Of a stretch of DNA of 31,899 nucleotides, positions 30,121 through 31,899 are shown piece by piece. The stretch is from Methanothermococcus okinawensis (lineage in GTDB: Archaea > AGJL01 > Methanococci > Methanococcales > Methanococcaceae), in contig DQVW01000006.1 of NCBI GenBank assembly GCA_015661555.1, positions 1-31,899 of the forward strand, read 5' to 3'. Below the pieces are notes generated by a model. It saw nothing but the letters and a program-made list of their open reading frames with translations, searched no databases and had not been told where the DNA came from. Positions within the stretch are counted from its first letter, which is position 1. The number at the start of each line of letters is the position of its first letter. Made by a program: the position numbers and the translations under genes.

Positions 30121-30999
30121 GTGTCTATTTTTTTGTTACTTTTATTATCGGCATTCCTACTCTCCTACCTCCTAACAAAATCTTTTATAAGGTTTATGGT
30201 AAATTACAGGTACAGTTTCGATTTACATAAGAGGGAGAAAAAGAGGATCCCTGAGATGGGAGGTATAGTCCCAGTTTTAATTACTGCCTTTTTTTCCCTG
30301 TTTTTAGATTTTAGAGTAGCACTTCTTTTAATTCTCACTGGGCTCGTAGGTATCTACGACGACCTCTTTAAGTTGTCACCACTTAGAAAGATAGTAATCC
30401 TAGGTATCGTTGGAGGGATTGTAGGTTACCTTATCTTTGGTTTCAATGTTAAAACCCTCCTTATGGTCCTAGGTGTGTCCATCTTTTCCAATTTAACAAA
30501 TATGTTAGCTGGATTCAACGGATTGGAGATAGGCCTAGGTATAATCTCTACATTTTTTCTAGGTTTACTACTACTGTTAAATGGGGAGTATAGGGGCTTC
30601 AAGCTGACCCTTCTTTTTATAGCCTCCTATCTAGGACTTCTTCTCCTTAACAGGTATCCTGCAAGGGTGTTTCCAGGGGATGTGGGAACCCTTCCAATTG
30701 GCGCCTTTCTAGTTACCCTCGCCATCCTATACTCCATTCCCGAGTTTCTCATTTTAATGATACCCTATATTGTAGATGCATCCCTTAAGTTCCTCTCTGC
30801 CGGTATTACAAAGAGGGAGGATCACAGACCCACAACCCTAGATGAGGATAACAGACTCTATGTAGAAGGAGGTTACCTCTCCCTTCCAAGGCTTATTTTA
30901 AAGATACATCCCATGAAGGAGTATCAGTTAGTTTTACTTCTCTGGGGAATAGGGGTATTTTTTGGGATCCTTGCCATACTCTTTAAATTAAGAGGGTGA
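30121..30999 (+). CDS. Glycosyltransferase family 4, UDP-GlcNAc polyisoprenyl-phosphate GlcNAc-phosphotransferase-like (AglH-type)
   Basis: Polytopic membrane enzyme of the MraY/WecA/Alg7 superfamily, which transfers a sugar phosphate to a lipid carrier; in methanococci this starts N-glycan synthesis. The 292 residues include about nine or ten hydrophobic segments. Motifs are KKRIPEMGGIVP, the Asp pair GIYDDLFKLSPLRK (about 79-92), NMLAGFNGLEIGLG (about 127-140), PARVFPGDVGTLPIGAFLVT (about 180-199) and the cytosolic KREDHRPTTLDEDNRL loop. It starts at GTG 30121 with GGTGA just upstream, 9 bases after the regulator's stop. sfsA follows after 4 bases. Confidence 0.88.
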   Translation: MSIFLLLLLSAFLLSYLLTKSFIRFMVNYRYSFDLHKREKKRIPEMGGIVPVLITAFFSLFLDFRVALLLILTGLVGIYDDLFKLSPLRKIVILGIVGGIVGYLIFGFNVKTLLMVLGVSIFSNLTNMLAGFNGLEIGLGIISTFFLGLLLLLNGEYRGFKLTLLFIASYLGLLLLNRYPARVFPGDVGTLPIGAFLVTLAILYSIPEFLILMIPYIVDASLKFLSAGITKREDHRPTTLDEDNRLYVEGGYLSLPRLILKIHPMKEYQLVLLLWGIGVFFGILAILFKLRG

Positions 31000-31003
31000 A
31001 ACT

Positions 31004-31693
31004 TTGGAACTTATGGATCTAAAAGACCTTGGAGAGTTAGAGGTTGGGAGATTTATAAGAAGGGAGAATAGATTTGTGGGAAGGGTAGTTGTAGATGGTA
31101 GGGAGAGAAGTTGCTACATAGCTGATACTGGACGCCTTAAGGATATACTAGTTAAAGGTAGGGAGGTATGGGTGATAAAAAACAGGGAGGGGTTGAAAAC
31201 TGACTACAGGTTGATAACGGTAAATGTTGAGGGGGAGTGGGTACTTGTAAATACCTCCCTTCACTCAACTATAGCCTCCAGGGCCATAGAGAAAGGGGTT
31301 TTAGGCTTTACTCCTAGAAGTATAAGGAGGGAGGTAACATTTAAAAACAGTCGTTTTGACTTCCTAGTAGATAACAATACCTTTGTTGAGTTAAAGGGCT
31401 GTAACCTTGTTAGGGGGGATACAGGTTACTTCCCAGATGCCCCAACAAAGAGAGGTGTAAAACATCTTAGGGAGTTAATAGAGGCTAAGGAGATGGGTTA
31501 TAACGCTGTAATACTTATAATGGCACTTAGGGAGTGTAAGTACTTCCTACCTAACTTTAAGATGGACAGGGCCTTCAGTGAGATGTTCTACAGGGCCCTT
31601 GAGAAGGGGGTGGAGTTTAGAGGCTTTAAGGTTAAGGTAGGAGAGGATAAAAAGGTATATCTAGATTCCGATCTGGTTATCCGTCACTTCTGA
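31004..31693 (+). CDS. sfsA: SfsA family protein
   Basis: A 229-residue protein of the 'sugar fermentation stimulation' family, whose biochemical role is unsettled; the fold has an OB-like N-terminus and a nuclease-like core. Visible motifs are RFVGRVVVDGRERSCYIADT (about 23-42), NTSLHSTIASRAIEKGVL, the PD-(D/E)xK-like FDFLVDNNTFVELKGCNLVR (about 118-137) and FPDAPTKRGVKHLREL. The start is TTG 31004, with GAGGGTGA ahead of it. The last codons (DLVIRHF, stop) are encoded by the repeat element TCTGGTTATCCGTC, so the extreme C-terminus may have been replaced or extended by the repeat. Confidence 0.92.
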   Translation: MELMDLKDLGELEVGRFIRRENRFVGRVVVDGRERSCYIADTGRLKDILVKGREVWVIKNREGLKTDYRLITVNVEGEWVLVNTSLHSTIASRAIEKGVLGFTPRSIRREVTFKNSRFDFLVDNNTFVELKGCNLVRGDTGYFPDAPTKRGVKHLRELIEAKEMGYNAVILIMALRECKYFLPNFKMDRAFSEMFYRALEKGVEFRGFKVKVGEDKKVYLDSDLVIRHF

Positions 31694-31899
31694 AATGTCT
31701 ACCTTCCCTTCATTTTAATAGGGGGTGCGGAATTCGGAAGGTGCTGGGACAGGAGTCCATAGCGAGATTTTCGCAGGGGTGCGGATCTCGTCATTATTTT
31801 GGGCTTTACCCTGGGGGTAAGAGGGTTTTAAGTACGAATTTTTTCGGGGATGCCCGGAAGGTGGGTTCCGGGGTTCTGAAAGGGGGGTGTGGATTTCGG
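31694..31899. repeat. Repeat-bearing region, copy B (cut by window edge)
   Basis: Continues the repeat that starts at 31672 inside sfsA. It holds motif copies GGGGTGCGGAATTCGG (31722-31737), GGGGTGCGGATCTCGT (31776-31791) and GGGGTGTGGATTTCGG (31884-31899, at the edge), plus a weaker one near 31831-31848. The 34-base core (31738-31771) matches copy A at 20959 in 33 of 34 bases. Compared with copy A, the stretch between the leading element and the first motif is much shorter (about 36 bases against about 174). One frame is open from 31690 to the edge without a start codon of note. Confidence 0.7.

Overview
The window looks like chromosomal DNA of a thermophilic hydrogenotrophic methanogen of the order Methanococcales. 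The signs are a sulfopyruvate decarboxylase (coenzyme M) gene, a carbon monoxide dehydrogenase/acetyl-CoA synthase subunit, archaeal RNA polymerase subunits, archaeal ribosomal proteins S24e, S27ae and S8e, archaeal replication proteins (RPA, RFC-S, PriS), candidate [Fe]-hydrogenase cofactor genes, and ribosome binding sites of the form GGTGAT placed 3-4 bases before starts. The proteins resemble Methanocaldococcus jannaschii, but the DNA is visibly richer in G+C than that species. Methanofervidicoccus or a relative is my best guess; this is inference from composition and memory, not a database result.

Layout. 1-1103 (minus): 5' part of an acetyl-CoA synthase gene cut by the window edge. 1200-2744 (plus): hisF-rpiA. 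2753-6061 (minus): a compact operon read rpoE1, spt4, dephospho-CoA kinase, rps24e, rps27ae, comD, asd. 6245-8164 (plus): a cysteine-rich methanogen protein and a small secreted protein. 8165-8383: a hairpin-rich gap. 8384-10117 (minus): thrC-leuD. 10195-15877 (plus): a replication block (RPA, rfcS, DUF211, priS) running into cfbB/cbiA. 15878-16129: a structured ncRNA. 16130-17680: an HcgE-like gene and nadA. 17681-18017: an RNA with three consecutive H/ACA-like hairpins. 18018-19693: DUF166 protein, hisB, alkyltransferase-domain protein. 19780-19937: two tandem tRNA-Gly genes. 20053-20739: FKBP-type isomerase. 20740-21131: a repeat-containing gap. 21132-25102 (minus): trm4-like methyltransferase and TIM-barrel protein, then nrdD. 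25167-27162: pyrB-carA. 27157-28152 (minus): Xaa-Pro peptidase. 28220-31693: rps8e, a convergent DUF1699 gene, an HTH regulator, a GlcNAc-phosphotransferase-like membrane enzyme and sfsA. 31694-31899: a second copy of the repeat, cut by the window edge.

Most of the window is ordinary housekeeping content: histidine, pyrimidine, lysine/threonine, leucine and NAD synthesis, translation, transcription and replication. The unusual material is in the gaps. (1) 17716-17954 can be folded into three hairpins, each closed by a perfect 9-bp stem and each followed at once by ATA; two carry a clear kink-turn, which is the layout of an archaeal H/ACA guide RNA. (2) 15915-16033 folds into a compact RNA of unknown class with the same promoter arrangement. 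(3) A dispersed repeat built on GGGGTACGGATTTCGG-type motifs plus a 34-base core occurs at 20943 and 31722, linked to a TCTGGTTATCCG element that sits at the 3' end of three plus-strand genes. (4) hisF has no ATG, GTG or TTG in a usable place; ATC is the best start. No CRISPR array, insertion sequence or rRNA gene was seen.
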